A stretch of 6,277 nucleotides of DNA, from positions 1 to 6,277 of the forward strand of contig CAKSKO010000071.1 of assembly GCA_934465125.1 (NCBI GenBank). Reading direction: 5' to 3'. Position 1 is the first letter of the stretch. Each line of letters starts with the position of its first letter. This DNA comes from an uncultured Eubacteriales bacterium. GTDB lineage: Bacteria; Bacillota; Clostridia; Oscillospirales; Acutalibacteraceae. Shown one piece after another: positions 1 to 5,963 of the stretch. A program made the translations under genes and the position numbers. Under the pieces are notes generated by a model. It ran no database searches and was not told the origin of the DNA. It saw only the letters and a list, made by a program, of their open reading frames with translations.

Positions 1-1588
1 CCTCCGAATCTGCATGGAGCAGAGCGCCGATATCGGCTTTCAAGCGAATATCCAGGTGATCCTGGTAAACAGTGATGCGATCTACGATCAGGCTGATATC
101 CCGTTTGTTTAGATGGGACTTTTCCAGGATACTCTGAAAGACCTCCATGACAGTTTTGGCTTTCCGGTTGGTTTGAATGAGTGTGTTGCGCAGATCGATG
201 CTGTCGTCGATTTGATGGGTCAGGCCAGCGATCCGCTCGGTCAGTTCAGCTTCTACATCTTCGTAGGCTTCGCTGATAATCTTTGCCTGCTCCGGTGTTT
301 TTCCCATGGTGTCTATCAGTTTTCGCTTTAAAAGCGTTTTGAGTTGGGCCTGCGCACTCTCCAACTGTTGACTGAGAGAATCAATAGCACTTCCGACCTC
401 TTTTTCCCGTTGGGGCTGCGTTTGGATGGCTACGGCCAGCTCATCCATGATTCCGGCTGTGTTGTCTGAGATCCGTTTAATATAGCGCTTTAAGAGCTCA
501 TCTAATTTATCCACACGAATCTGGTGGGAGGTGCAAGCGTTTAAGCCTCTGCGCTGGTAAGCTCCACACACGTACTGAGGAGCCAAGCGAGGATTGGAAC
601 GGGAAAACATGGGACTGCCGCAGTCTCCGCAAAAAAGAAATCCACTGTAGTTTGTGGGATATTTTTTCTCGCCGCGGTAATGGCTTTTACTGCGCTGCTT
701 CAGAAGTTCCTGGGCATAGGAAAAGGTGCTTGCTTCCACGATAGGTGTGTGGGCGTTTTCGATGACGATTTGTTCTGGGTCATCCACGCGCTCATCGATT
801 CCGTTGATGTTTCGACGCTTGAATTTATGCTGACGAAGCGTTCCAATGTAGAAGTCATTGCTGAGAATCTTTTGTATGGTGATGATGCTCCAGGCATTTT
901 TGCTGACCAATTTCGTGGTCTGCCCAGCCGCTTCTTTCTGGGCAATTTCATTGGCCCTGGGGGTTGGTACACCTTTTTCCGTTAGGTGGTTGGAGATCTT
1001 ACGGTAGCCCCACCCGTTGTTGTATAGGCGAAATACCTCCCGGACGACTTCTGCTGCAGGCGGATCGACCTCATAGGTCATTTCCTTGGTGTTTACGAGA
1101 CGGTAGCCATAGGGACCGGCGCAGACCCACCGGCCATCCCGCTGCCGGTTGGCGATAATCTGCTTGATTTTTTTGCTGGTATCCGTGACAGGGAACTCGT
1201 TTATCAGAAACTTAAACTGAATGAGCATCCAGTCATCTTTGGTAGGGTAGTCTATGGCATCTCCCACGGAGATGATCCGGATATGGGCATCCCGTAAAGT
1301 TTCCAGCTCCAAGAGGCCCAAACTGTTCCGGCGGGAGAAGCGGGAGAAGTCTTTAACGACCAAGATCGAGTACTCTCCGGAGAGCAGTTTTGGACGCATC
1401 CGGCTATAATCTTCTCGCTGTTCAAAGGTATAGCCAGAACGGTCACGATCTTCAAAAAAATCCAACTGAGCGTCCGGAAAGTGCTGGGATACAAAATTGA
1501 GAATTACGTTTTTCTGGTTTTCAATCGAGGTGTTGTCCTGATCCTTTTCGATATCCACAGAGATTCGAGTGTAGCCAGCAATTTTCAA
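1..1588 (-). CDS. Large serine recombinase (integrase/transposase type), C-terminus cut by the window edge
   Basis: This is a site-specific DNA recombinase that would cut and rejoin DNA through a serine nucleophile, integrating or excising a mobile element. The frame is open from the TTG at 1588 to the window edge, giving 529 visible residues. The N-terminal catalytic domain begins KIAGYTRIS, with probable nucleophile Ser10 and Arg8, and carries the family motif VVKDFSRFSRR near residues 77-87. The recombinase domain follows (GPYGYRLV near 158-165, then the YIGTLRQHK region near 247-255). A zinc ribbon uses Cys320, Cys323, Cys341 and Cys352. A coiled-coil-like stretch covers roughly 395-480, and the tail (DRITVYQDHLDIRLK) resembles the end of this family, so little is missing. 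The TTG start is chosen because AGGTGAT lies five bases upstream and the catalytic motif starts within ten residues. It has its own promoter and lies beyond a terminator, so it is transcribed apart from the ATPase operon. It resembles TnpX and phage integrases, but no specific symbol is justified. Confidence 0.93.
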   Translation of the reverse strand, partial: MKIAGYTRISVDIEKDQDNTSIENQKNVILNFVSQHFPDAQLDFFEDRDRSGYTFEQREDYSRMRPKLLSGEYSILVVKDFSRFSRRNSLGLLELETLRDAHIRIISVGDAIDYPTKDDWMLIQFKFLINEFPVTDTSKKIKQIIANRQRDGRWVCAGPYGYRLVNTKEMTYEVDPPAAEVVREVFRLYNNGWGYRKISNHLTEKGVPTPRANEIAQKEAAGQTTKLVSKNAWSIITIQKILSNDFYIGTLRQHKFKRRNINGIDERVDDPEQIVIENAHTPIVEASTFSYAQELLKQRSKSHYRGEKKYPTNYSGFLFCGDCGSPMFSRSNPRLAPQYVCGAYQRRGLNACTSHQIRVDKLDELLKRYIKRISDNTAGIMDELAVAIQTQPQREKEVGSAIDSLSQQLESAQAQLKTLLKRKLIDTMGKTPEQAKIISEAYEDVEAELTERIAGLTHQIDDSIDLRNTLIQTNRKAKTVMEVFQSILEKSHLNKRDISLIVDRITVYQDHLDIRLKADIGALLHADSE

Positions 1589-1593
1589 TGTTG

Positions 1594-1600
1594 ATCACCT
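1594..1600 (-). promoter_or_regulatory. Ribosome binding site fixing the TTG start of the large serine recombinase
   Basis: On the minus strand the sequence reads AGGTGAT, then five bases, then TTG at 1588-1586. No in-frame ATG or GTG lies upstream of the catalytic serine motif, and the protein begins exactly where this family begins, so this site decides the start. Confidence 0.75.
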
Positions 1601-1620
1601 ATTTTCTTTGGATTAAAATT

Positions 1621-1650
1621 AGTATAGAACAGGAGTCGACGACATGTCAA
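1621..1650 (-). promoter_or_regulatory. Sigma-A-type promoter of the large serine recombinase
   Basis: On the minus strand a perfect -35 box TTGACA (1650-1645) is followed by an 18-base spacer and the -10 box TATACT (1626-1621). Transcription would start near 1614 and give a leader of about 25 bases before the TTG start. The promoter lies downstream of the terminator of the preceding operon, so it is probably the main source of recombinase transcript. It is one of the two strongest promoter matches in the window. Confidence 0.8.
1635..1648. repeat. Two abutting palindromes inside the recombinase promoter
   Basis: GTCGAC (1635-1640) is followed directly by GACATGTC (1641-1648), each a perfect palindrome. 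They occupy the upstream part of the spacer and overlap the -35 box. Such a position suits a repressor operator or a recombinase contact site, but short palindromes also arise by chance, so the role is inferred only. Confidence 0.35.
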
Positions 1651-1663
1651 GAGAAGCTTCTGG

Positions 1664-1725
1664 AAAAATAAAAAGCAGCAAAAAGCGGTCTGGCCGCAGA
1701 CGACTAAGCGTCTACGGCCAGACCG
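1664..1725 (-). terminator. Strong rho-independent terminator ending the ATPase operon
   Basis: Positions 1686-1702 pair with 1709-1725 to form a 17-base-pair stem with one G-U wobble on the minus-strand RNA, and a six-base loop (1703-1708). On the minus strand the stem is followed by three runs of five T (1684-1680, 1674-1670 and 1668-1664). The stop codon of the 67-residue protein falls in the loop. The recombinase promoter begins 14 bases further on, so the terminator insulates the recombinase from the upstream operon. Confidence 0.88.
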
Positions 1726-1907
1726 GTCTCGAGATTTGTTCGCAAGAGCTCGGCAGTGAGCTGCCCCAAGTCACGATCTCCTGAGTGCCATACCGTGATG
1801 AAGTAGCCAGGAAAGCGTTGGTGAAGCTTGTTCAGATCAGGGGACTCTTCCTCTTTCTTCAGCCATATATCGATGAACTTACTGCGATCATCTTTTTCGA
1901 TTAGCAT
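1704..1907 (-). CDS. Small acidic protein of unknown function, third gene of the ATPase operon
   Basis: This is a 67-residue protein whose family I do not recognise. It starts with ATG preceded by a near-perfect binding site, GGAGGTGAT (1921-1913), five bases upstream, which is the strongest evidence that it is translated. It lies 40 bases after the ATPase stop and has no promoter of its own that I can see, so it should be co-transcribed. The first 35 residues are rich in charge (EKDDRSK, LKKEEESPDLNK). A central aromatic patch (PGYFITVW, residues 33-40) follows, then a short helix-like end (LGQLTAELLRTNLE, 47-60). No cysteines, signal peptide or membrane segment are present. The last six residues (GLAVDA) are encoded by the terminator stem, so selection on RNA folding may shape them. 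A soluble accessory partner of the ATPase is possible but not shown. Confidence 0.75.
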   Translation of the reverse strand: MLIEKDDRSKFIDIWLKKEEESPDLNKLHQRFPGYFITVWHSGDRDLGQLTAELLRTNLETGLAVDA

Positions 1908-1947
1908 AATAAATCACCTCCGGTAGTTATTGCGGTATGTTCAAGAA

Positions 1948-3630
1948 TCAAGATTTCTTGGCGGCTTTCTTCAGAAGCTTTAAGTCAAGCATGTAGACTC
2001 GAGAGAGATGTTCCCGAACTTTTACAGTATAGCCATCTTCCTCATGAAGATGCAAAACGCCTAAAACTGCTAGTTCCTTCCCAAGTTGTTTCCTGGTGTA
2101 ATTCCGATAACCGTCTTGGCGTTGCACATAAACCATCAGCGCATTTGGATAAAGACACAGACAGTCTTTGAATAACACACCGTCACATGCTGGGAGGTCA
2201 TCCAATTTTTTGGGCTTCTTCACCTTGATCAAGCGAAACGAATCGTTTGTGTAGCCTTGATAGATGACCCAAGCGAGGTTCCCCTTTGGTATCATTGCCT
2301 CGATCTGCTGCCGATATTCCCAGTAGGCACGAACGGATTCGTTTATACCCTCTTTGAAAAGGGATCGGATAGAGGTACATAAGCTTTGCTCCACGCCATC
2401 GGCTCCAGCAGCTGATAGGACAATCTCCAGCACGTGCATTAGAATATTGAAATTTTTTTGCACACGCTTGTCCAAACCGGCTGATAATTTGGAAGGGATG
2501 ATACTCTCGAGATTATTGGGCAGAGAACGCATGGACTCGGCTGTATGCATGGCAGTAAAATACTGGAGGAACGAGAGTATGCTGGCTCCCATAAGAGAAG
2601 GAGTGAGCTCATCCGGTAGATTTAGAGGTTTACGCACTGGGATCAGAATGCATCGGTTCAACTCCGACATGGCTTGGATGGGAAGTTCGGCAGTAATCAC
2701 TACAGTTGCAACGCATTCCAGGTCAACTCTTTTTCGGTTGGGAGCCATTTTGCTGATTTTAGAGGCATTTGCGCCTTCTCGGATGATATTTGCGGCTAAG
2801 TCTACCCGTTTTTGCTGAGAAGCACGGCTGGCAGAAATTGCGATGTCATCCAAAACAACAGGGAAGTCTCTGGCGGAGACCATTGCATCCAGCAGGCTTG
2901 ATTCACTTGCTCCGCTTTCAAAAATGTAGGCGGGACGAGAGTGAGATGAGTCCTTGTCTACAACGAAGCCAAATACCCGCTTAGCCAACACGGTTTTTCC
3001 GACAGCGGATGGACCAAGAATGTAGCCAACACCTTGGAAATCACCACCACTCTCTAGGATAAACGAGCGGATGACAGAGTAGAAGGCGAGTGAGACAGCC
3101 AGCGTGACGACTGGTGGTTGGTTCTGGAGGATACGAAATAGCCTGTACAGAGGATGTGGAACATTGTCCGTCAGTACGGAAAGGTGTTCTGGGTAACCGT
3201 ACAGCAGGATATTTGAACTTCCCGCCCCCACGATGCGGTCACCAACTACGGCACATGCTGTGCCATTTGGGAGGGTATGAAGCCCGGTTTCTGACAGAAG
3301 TGTGCCGAAAGGAACCGGGGCGGGTATCCCCGAAGGGGGGATACCACCCGGCATGACAAGGTCCAAAAGTTCGGTGAGGTAGCGATTGAACAAAGTCGGC
3401 TTCTCACATTGAAATATTGGACAATGCTTACTAATGCCCTTTGCGTTCCACTGGGAATAGGGCAGTTGGAGATAAACTCGACGCCGGTTTGTTGTCAGAA
3501 GATGGCAACAGATGACCTCTGGATTCTCCTGATGAGGCCTGCTGTAGAGCGCGTCCACAATGACACTCGAATTGCCCACCCGAGTCTTTCCGCAGTAAAG
3601 GCCATCGCCTTTGAAACAGAAGTTACTCAC
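1948..3630 (-). CDS. DUF927-like P-loop ATPase, probable mobile-element helicase or DNA-dependent ATPase
   Basis: This 560-residue protein probably couples ATP hydrolysis to work on nucleic acid. It carries a clear Walker A motif, GPSAVGKT (206-213), a Walker B strand, FPVVLDD (256-262), a sensor-1-like strand, VATVVITAE (307-315), and a possible arginine finger at LNRCILIPV (Arg326). The stretch before Walker A (PHPLYRLFRILQNQPP through LESGGDFQGVGYI, about 159-204) matches the DUF927 pattern, in which a helical segment leads into a GVESGG-like strand and the P-loop. Cysteines at 41, 42, 70 and 75 mark the N-terminal region, which is not recognised. The C-terminus (about 505-545, RNYTRKQLGKELAVLGVLHL) resembles a winged-helix module, followed by a basic tail. 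The GTG start overlaps the preceding stop as GTGA, with GGTGAT five bases upstream, implying translational coupling. DUF927 proteins often accompany replication genes of plasmids, phages and integrative elements. The substrate here is unknown. Confidence 0.85.
   Translation of the reverse strand: MSNFCFKGDGLYCGKTRVGNSSVIVDALYSRPHQENPEVICCHLLTTNRRRVYLQLPYSQWNAKGISKHCPIFQCEKPTLFNRYLTELLDLVMPGGIPPSGIPAPVPFGTLLSETGLHTLPNGTACAVVGDRIVGAGSSNILLYGYPEHLSVLTDNVPHPLYRLFRILQNQPPVVTLAVSLAFYSVIRSFILESGGDFQGVGYILGPSAVGKTVLAKRVFGFVVDKDSSHSRPAYIFESGASESSLLDAMVSARDFPVVLDDIAISASRASQQKRVDLAANIIREGANASKISKMAPNRKRVDLECVATVVITAELPIQAMSELNRCILIPVRKPLNLPDELTPSLMGASILSFLQYFTAMHTAESMRSLPNNLESIIPSKLSAGLDKRVQKNFNILMHVLEIVLSAAGADGVEQSLCTSIRSLFKEGINESVRAYWEYRQQIEAMIPKGNLAWVIYQGYTNDSFRLIKVKKPKKLDDLPACDGVLFKDCLCLYPNALMVYVQRQDGYRNYTRKQLGKELAVLGVLHLHEEDGYTVKVREHLSRVYMLDLKLLKKAAKKS
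3315..3351. repeat. Strong hairpin-forming inverted repeat inside the ATPase gene
   Basis: Positions 3323-3331 pair perfectly with 3337-3345 around a five-base loop. Outside this, 3315-3319 pairs with 3347-3351, making a GC-rich two-part stem. On the coding strand it specifies a proline- and glycine-rich linker, GGIPPSGIPAPVP (residues 95-107), between the N-terminal region and the ATPase part. It has no T-run, so it is not a standard terminator. It may pause transcription or translation, or simply reflect a repetitive linker. Confidence 0.6.
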
Positions 3631-3875
3631 TGATCATCACCATCCTCAATAATGATAGATGCGTTGGGATGACGGCTTTCAGGAATGTTGACGCGTCCTA
3701 ACGTATAGCCGAGTACTAGGGACAAAGCGCAGTTATCATGAATCAGAGTGTTCATGATGGGGCCAAGATCGGCGTAGCCGTGCGCTGTTGCAGGGTTCGT
3801 TTCCGTCTTGGAGAAGATTGGTGGGACAGGGTTGAGGACTCCATGTCTTGCCTTCCCTTTTCGTTTCTTGCTCAT
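3627..3875 (-). CDS. Small protein of unknown function, first gene of the ATPase operon
   Basis: This 82-residue protein is not recognised. It begins with a strongly basic tail (SKKRKGKARHG, residues 2-12), has a proline-containing linker, then a more hydrophobic middle (MNTLIHDNCALSLVLGYTLG, 41-60), and ends acidic (IIIEDGDDQ). The middle is too short and too polar for a confident membrane segment. The ATG start has AAGGAG (3890-3885) nine bases upstream. Its stop codon overlaps the GTG start of the ATPase by four bases, so the two are probably made in a coupled ratio and may act together. A longer open frame overlaps it from 4158 to 3736 in another register, but that frame lacks a good ribosome binding site and runs through the divergent promoter region, so this one is preferred. 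A nucleic-acid-binding or adaptor role is a guess from the basic N-terminus. Confidence 0.7.
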   Translation of the reverse strand: MSKKRKGKARHGVLNPVPPIFSKTETNPATAHGYADLGPIMNTLIHDNCALSLVLGYTLGRVNIPESRHPNASIIIEDGDDQ

Positions 3876-3900
3876 ACTGGTCTGCTCCTTCGATTGATCT

Positions 3901-3917
3901 TCCGCGTTTTTTGCGGA
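3901..3917. repeat. Small perfect hairpin in the leader of the ATPase operon
   Basis: TCCGC (3901-3905) pairs with GCGGA (3913-3917) around a seven-base loop. If the leftward promoter is right, the hairpin sits at the very 5' end of the operon transcript, where it could protect the RNA. It lies about 11 bases upstream of the ribosome binding site at 3890-3885 and does not cover it. Confidence 0.4.
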
Positions 3918-3925
3918 GTATGCAT

Positions 3926-3954
3926 AGGATAGCCCAGAATTCTTGATTTGGAAA
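3926..3954 (-). promoter_or_regulatory. Candidate promoter of the ATPase operon
   Basis: On the minus strand TTTCCA (3954-3949) and TATCCT (3931-3926) are separated by 17 bases. Each matches the sigma-A consensus at four of six positions. Transcription would start near 3919, about 43 bases before the first ATG of the operon. It is weaker than the other two promoters called in this window and may need an activator. It is chosen because no better pair was found between the gene and the divergent promoter. Confidence 0.35.
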
Positions 3955-3971
3955 GCTAAATGTGGTACAAT
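3943..3971 (+). promoter_or_regulatory. Extended -10 promoter of the AT-rich orphan gene
   Basis: TTGATT (3943-3948) and TACAAT (3966-3971) are separated by the optimal 17 bases, and the -10 box is preceded by TGG (3963-3965), the extended -10 signature. Transcription would start near 3978, leaving a leader of roughly 40-50 bases that contains the palindrome CAAAATTTTG (3981-3990). That palindrome lies where a repressor could block initiation. The -35 box sits inside the spacer of the candidate leftward promoter. Confidence 0.75.
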
Positions 3972-3980
3972 TTAAAGACT

Positions 3981-3990
3981 CAAAATTTTG
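3981..3990. repeat. Ten-base palindrome just downstream of the rightward start site
   Basis: CAAAATTTTG is a perfect palindrome placed a few bases after the predicted transcription start of the orphan gene. It is a plausible operator by position, but AT-rich sequence yields such palindromes often, so the call is tentative. Confidence 0.25.
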
Positions 3991-4016
3991 TAACTGTATT
4001 TGAGTAAGTAAGAGAT

Positions 4017-4022
4017 GAGGTG
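4017..4022 (+). promoter_or_regulatory. Ribosome binding site that may shift the orphan gene start to TTG at 4029
   Basis: GAGGTG (4017-4022) is the best Shine-Dalgarno match near the gene start, but it overlaps the GTG at 4020. With a spacing of six bases it would serve the in-frame TTG at 4029-4031, giving a 644-residue protein beginning MESLQKYTDH. The GTG at 4020 would have only the weaker AAGAG (4010-4014). The sequence alone favours the TTG modestly. Confidence 0.5.
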
Positions 4023-5963
4023 GCAAATTTGGAATCCCTACAGAAATATACTGATCATGTGGAGCCGGGAGAGAAATTGACTGTAAGAGGTTATGATGGA
4101 ACGGTCTTTCTTTTTGAAACACCAAATTACTCTTTACAGGATCAGGATAAAGTAGCAAATTTGTTATTTGATTTTTTTAGTATATGCAATAACGGAGTAT
4201 TTAAAAATCTAAGCGGACAATTAATGCAACAGACCAAGAATATACTTCGTACAGCTTATGAACAAGCGAGTCAAAATGAAGAGATAAAGATTGAATATCG
4301 GTTAAGCTGCAATAATTCAATAAGATTTTTTGAACAATTAATGTATATAAATGAATTTTTGCCACCAGAAGGAATGAGAAAAGTTTTAAAAGACGTACTT
4401 CCTTTAGCCCTCCCAGTTCAAGGATTTGTTTTTGGAACAACATTCGATAGAAAGTGCATTAACTATTTCAGAATTTGCGATTTAGAATATACAAGCAACT
4501 ACACTACATATTCTGACAATGATATATCTAGAAAAATTTTGTGTTCTCATGCACAACTACCTTGTGCCGAAAAATTCTTAGATGAACATAACAAGCTCAA
4601 GGCTATTGTGGATGTTTTAATTGCAATTGGAAATTATATAGATTCTTGGAGAAATGAATATATAAACTATTCTCCCCAAAGGAAAGATAATGGGATAGAG
4701 ATTGGCGATCCTTGGTCTGGTCCTTTGGAAAGTTGGGAGTTCCAAGTAACTGAATTTATGGAAATCTATAGAAAGTATTGTTTGTCACAAGTTGCTGAGA
4801 GTTCTGCCAGAAAATGGGAGAAAATTTCTGAACAACTTAAAGTGATACAGAACTGTATATTATATATATTTTTTATGGAACGCATGTACCGGCGACTCAT
4901 GGAGAGAAAGACTTCAGATGGAAAAGAAGACTTTGCCTTGTTGCGCAAAGATTGGCTGAATGAGTTTATGCGGTATTCAGATACGGAAGGTTTCCAAGTA
5001 GAATCCGATGCGATGAATTCCATTGAAACTGGGTATGTTGTGACAATAGATGAGGCAAGGTCTTTATTTTCTGATGCAAAGAATACAGGTTGCTTTACAC
5101 GAAACGAAGAAAAGCTGTTACGACGACATCGAAATCATCCCGTTGCCAAGACGATAGATTTACTATGTCGAGGTCCAAGAAACCAGTTTGTAAGGCGGGC
5201 GTTACCGTATTATTTTTTGGAGCATTTTTCAAATAAGGGGAAGCCTTTCCGAGCTTTTAAAAGAACACAGTACCATTTTTATCCGGATAAGTTAAAATTT
5301 GATGGAGCAATCTCTTTTTGCGAACATCCTACTGCTGTGCGTATTCAAAAAAGCCATCATGAATTTTATCAAGATTTGATGCAGTGGTGTAATTTGTATT
5401 ACCGGAATTCGTACGATGAACTTTTGTGTTGCTGTTTGTATATATTTGGAAGAAAGTATCAGTTTGAAAAGCTGAAATTACCCAATGGCCAAGAATTTTC
5501 AAGTGGAATGATATTTTTAAAAAGAATGCTGGAGGATGCATTTTCTCCAGACATTGCAATGTTTCCTCAGTATGCAAACTATAAAATTTCAACATCAGAA
5601 TTTAATAGGTTCTTTTATGATAAGCCATCGGCGGATTCCAGGAAAATTCAAAAGGAACTGGACAGGCTTCTTACTAAGGAAGATGTGAAGAAGTATAAAG
5701 AGCTGGCATTTCTTTCTAATGGCGGTATAGGATACAGTTTATTCGACCCACAGTTTCAGCGGAAAATCACAAACTGGTTAGAAGGTGAAATATCCCGAAG
5801 TGAGTGGCTAACGTCTTATATAGAAGAGAATGAGACAGAAGACTCTCCTCGGTTGGCGCTGGTGGAAGTGATGCTCCAACTACGCTGTTCTCAAATTATT
5901 CAGAAAGAAATGACTGAGAAATGTTTGCAACTTTGTAAGAGATACCTTGGACCGACAAGTTAG
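4020..5963 (+). CDS. Large orphan protein of unknown function, AT-rich probable cargo gene
   Basis: This gene encodes up to 647 residues (644 if the TTG at 4029 is used), and I do not recognise a family. The frame is long and uninterrupted, with its own consensus promoter and a usable ribosome binding site, so it is very probably real. No signal peptide, Walker motif, zinc-cysteine pattern or sustained membrane segment is visible, which suggests a soluble cytoplasmic protein, largely helical. Notable patches are a basic segment with paired arginines (LLRRHRNHPVAKTIDLLCRGPRNQFVRR split across residues 366-393), a triple cysteine (470-472) in a hydrophobic helix, an aromatic-rich stretch near 417-424, and a charged helical C-terminus. 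Base composition differs sharply from the neighbours: 15 G+C in the 60 bases 4321-4380, against 30 in 1141-1200. The later part (26 of 60 in 5101-5160) is less extreme. This suggests separate acquisition. It overlaps the convergent recombinase gene by four bases. Defence, toxin or regulatory roles are all possible and unproven. Confidence 0.88.
   Translation: MANLESLQKYTDHVEPGEKLTVRGYDGTVFLFETPNYSLQDQDKVANLLFDFFSICNNGVFKNLSGQLMQQTKNILRTAYEQASQNEEIKIEYRLSCNNSIRFFEQLMYINEFLPPEGMRKVLKDVLPLALPVQGFVFGTTFDRKCINYFRICDLEYTSNYTTYSDNDISRKILCSHAQLPCAEKFLDEHNKLKAIVDVLIAIGNYIDSWRNEYINYSPQRKDNGIEIGDPWSGPLESWEFQVTEFMEIYRKYCLSQVAESSARKWEKISEQLKVIQNCILYIFFMERMYRRLMERKTSDGKEDFALLRKDWLNEFMRYSDTEGFQVESDAMNSIETGYVVTIDEARSLFSDAKNTGCFTRNEEKLLRRHRNHPVAKTIDLLCRGPRNQFVRRALPYYFLEHFSNKGKPFRAFKRTQYHFYPDKLKFDGAISFCEHPTAVRIQKSHHEFYQDLMQWCNLYYRNSYDELLCCCLYIFGRKYQFEKLKLPNGQEFSSGMIFLKRMLEDAFSPDIAMFPQYANYKISTSEFNRFFYDKPSADSRKIQKELDRLLTKEDVKKYKELAFLSNGGIGYSLFDPQFQRKITNWLEGEISRSEWLTSYIEENETEDSPRLALVEVMLQLRCSQIIQKEMTEKCLQLCKRYLGPTS

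Noticed and set aside
680..985. Paired frames on both strands within the large serine recombinase
   Set aside because: The recombinase frame through this stretch carries continuous family sequence up to the zinc ribbon. The other frames are by-products.
1252..1494. An ATG-initiated 80-residue minus-strand frame that might be taken as a separate gene
   Set aside because: It is out of register with the catalytic domain of the recombinase, which covers the same bases from the TTG at 1588.
1..1588. Assigning the recombinase the name TnpX or a sporulation recombinase name
   Set aside because: The domain order fits the whole large serine recombinase family, and without alignment a specific symbol would be a guess.
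2354..2818. A 154-residue plus-strand frame inside the ATPase gene
   Set aside because: It lies wholly opposite a gene with clear Walker motifs and has no recognisable domain, so it is treated as a shadow.
3736..4158. A 140-residue open frame on the minus strand across the divergent control region
   Set aside because: It overlaps both the 82-residue gene and the start of the orphan gene, crosses both promoters, and its composition (many Pro, Leu, Asn) looks like chance. The 82-residue frame has the better ribosome binding site and couples to the ATPase start.
4850..4880. AT-rich run (TATATTATATATATTTTTTATGG) as a promoter or origin
   Set aside because: It lies inside the orphan coding frame in generally AT-rich sequence, with no accompanying -35 box, iterons or DnaA-like boxes that I could identify.
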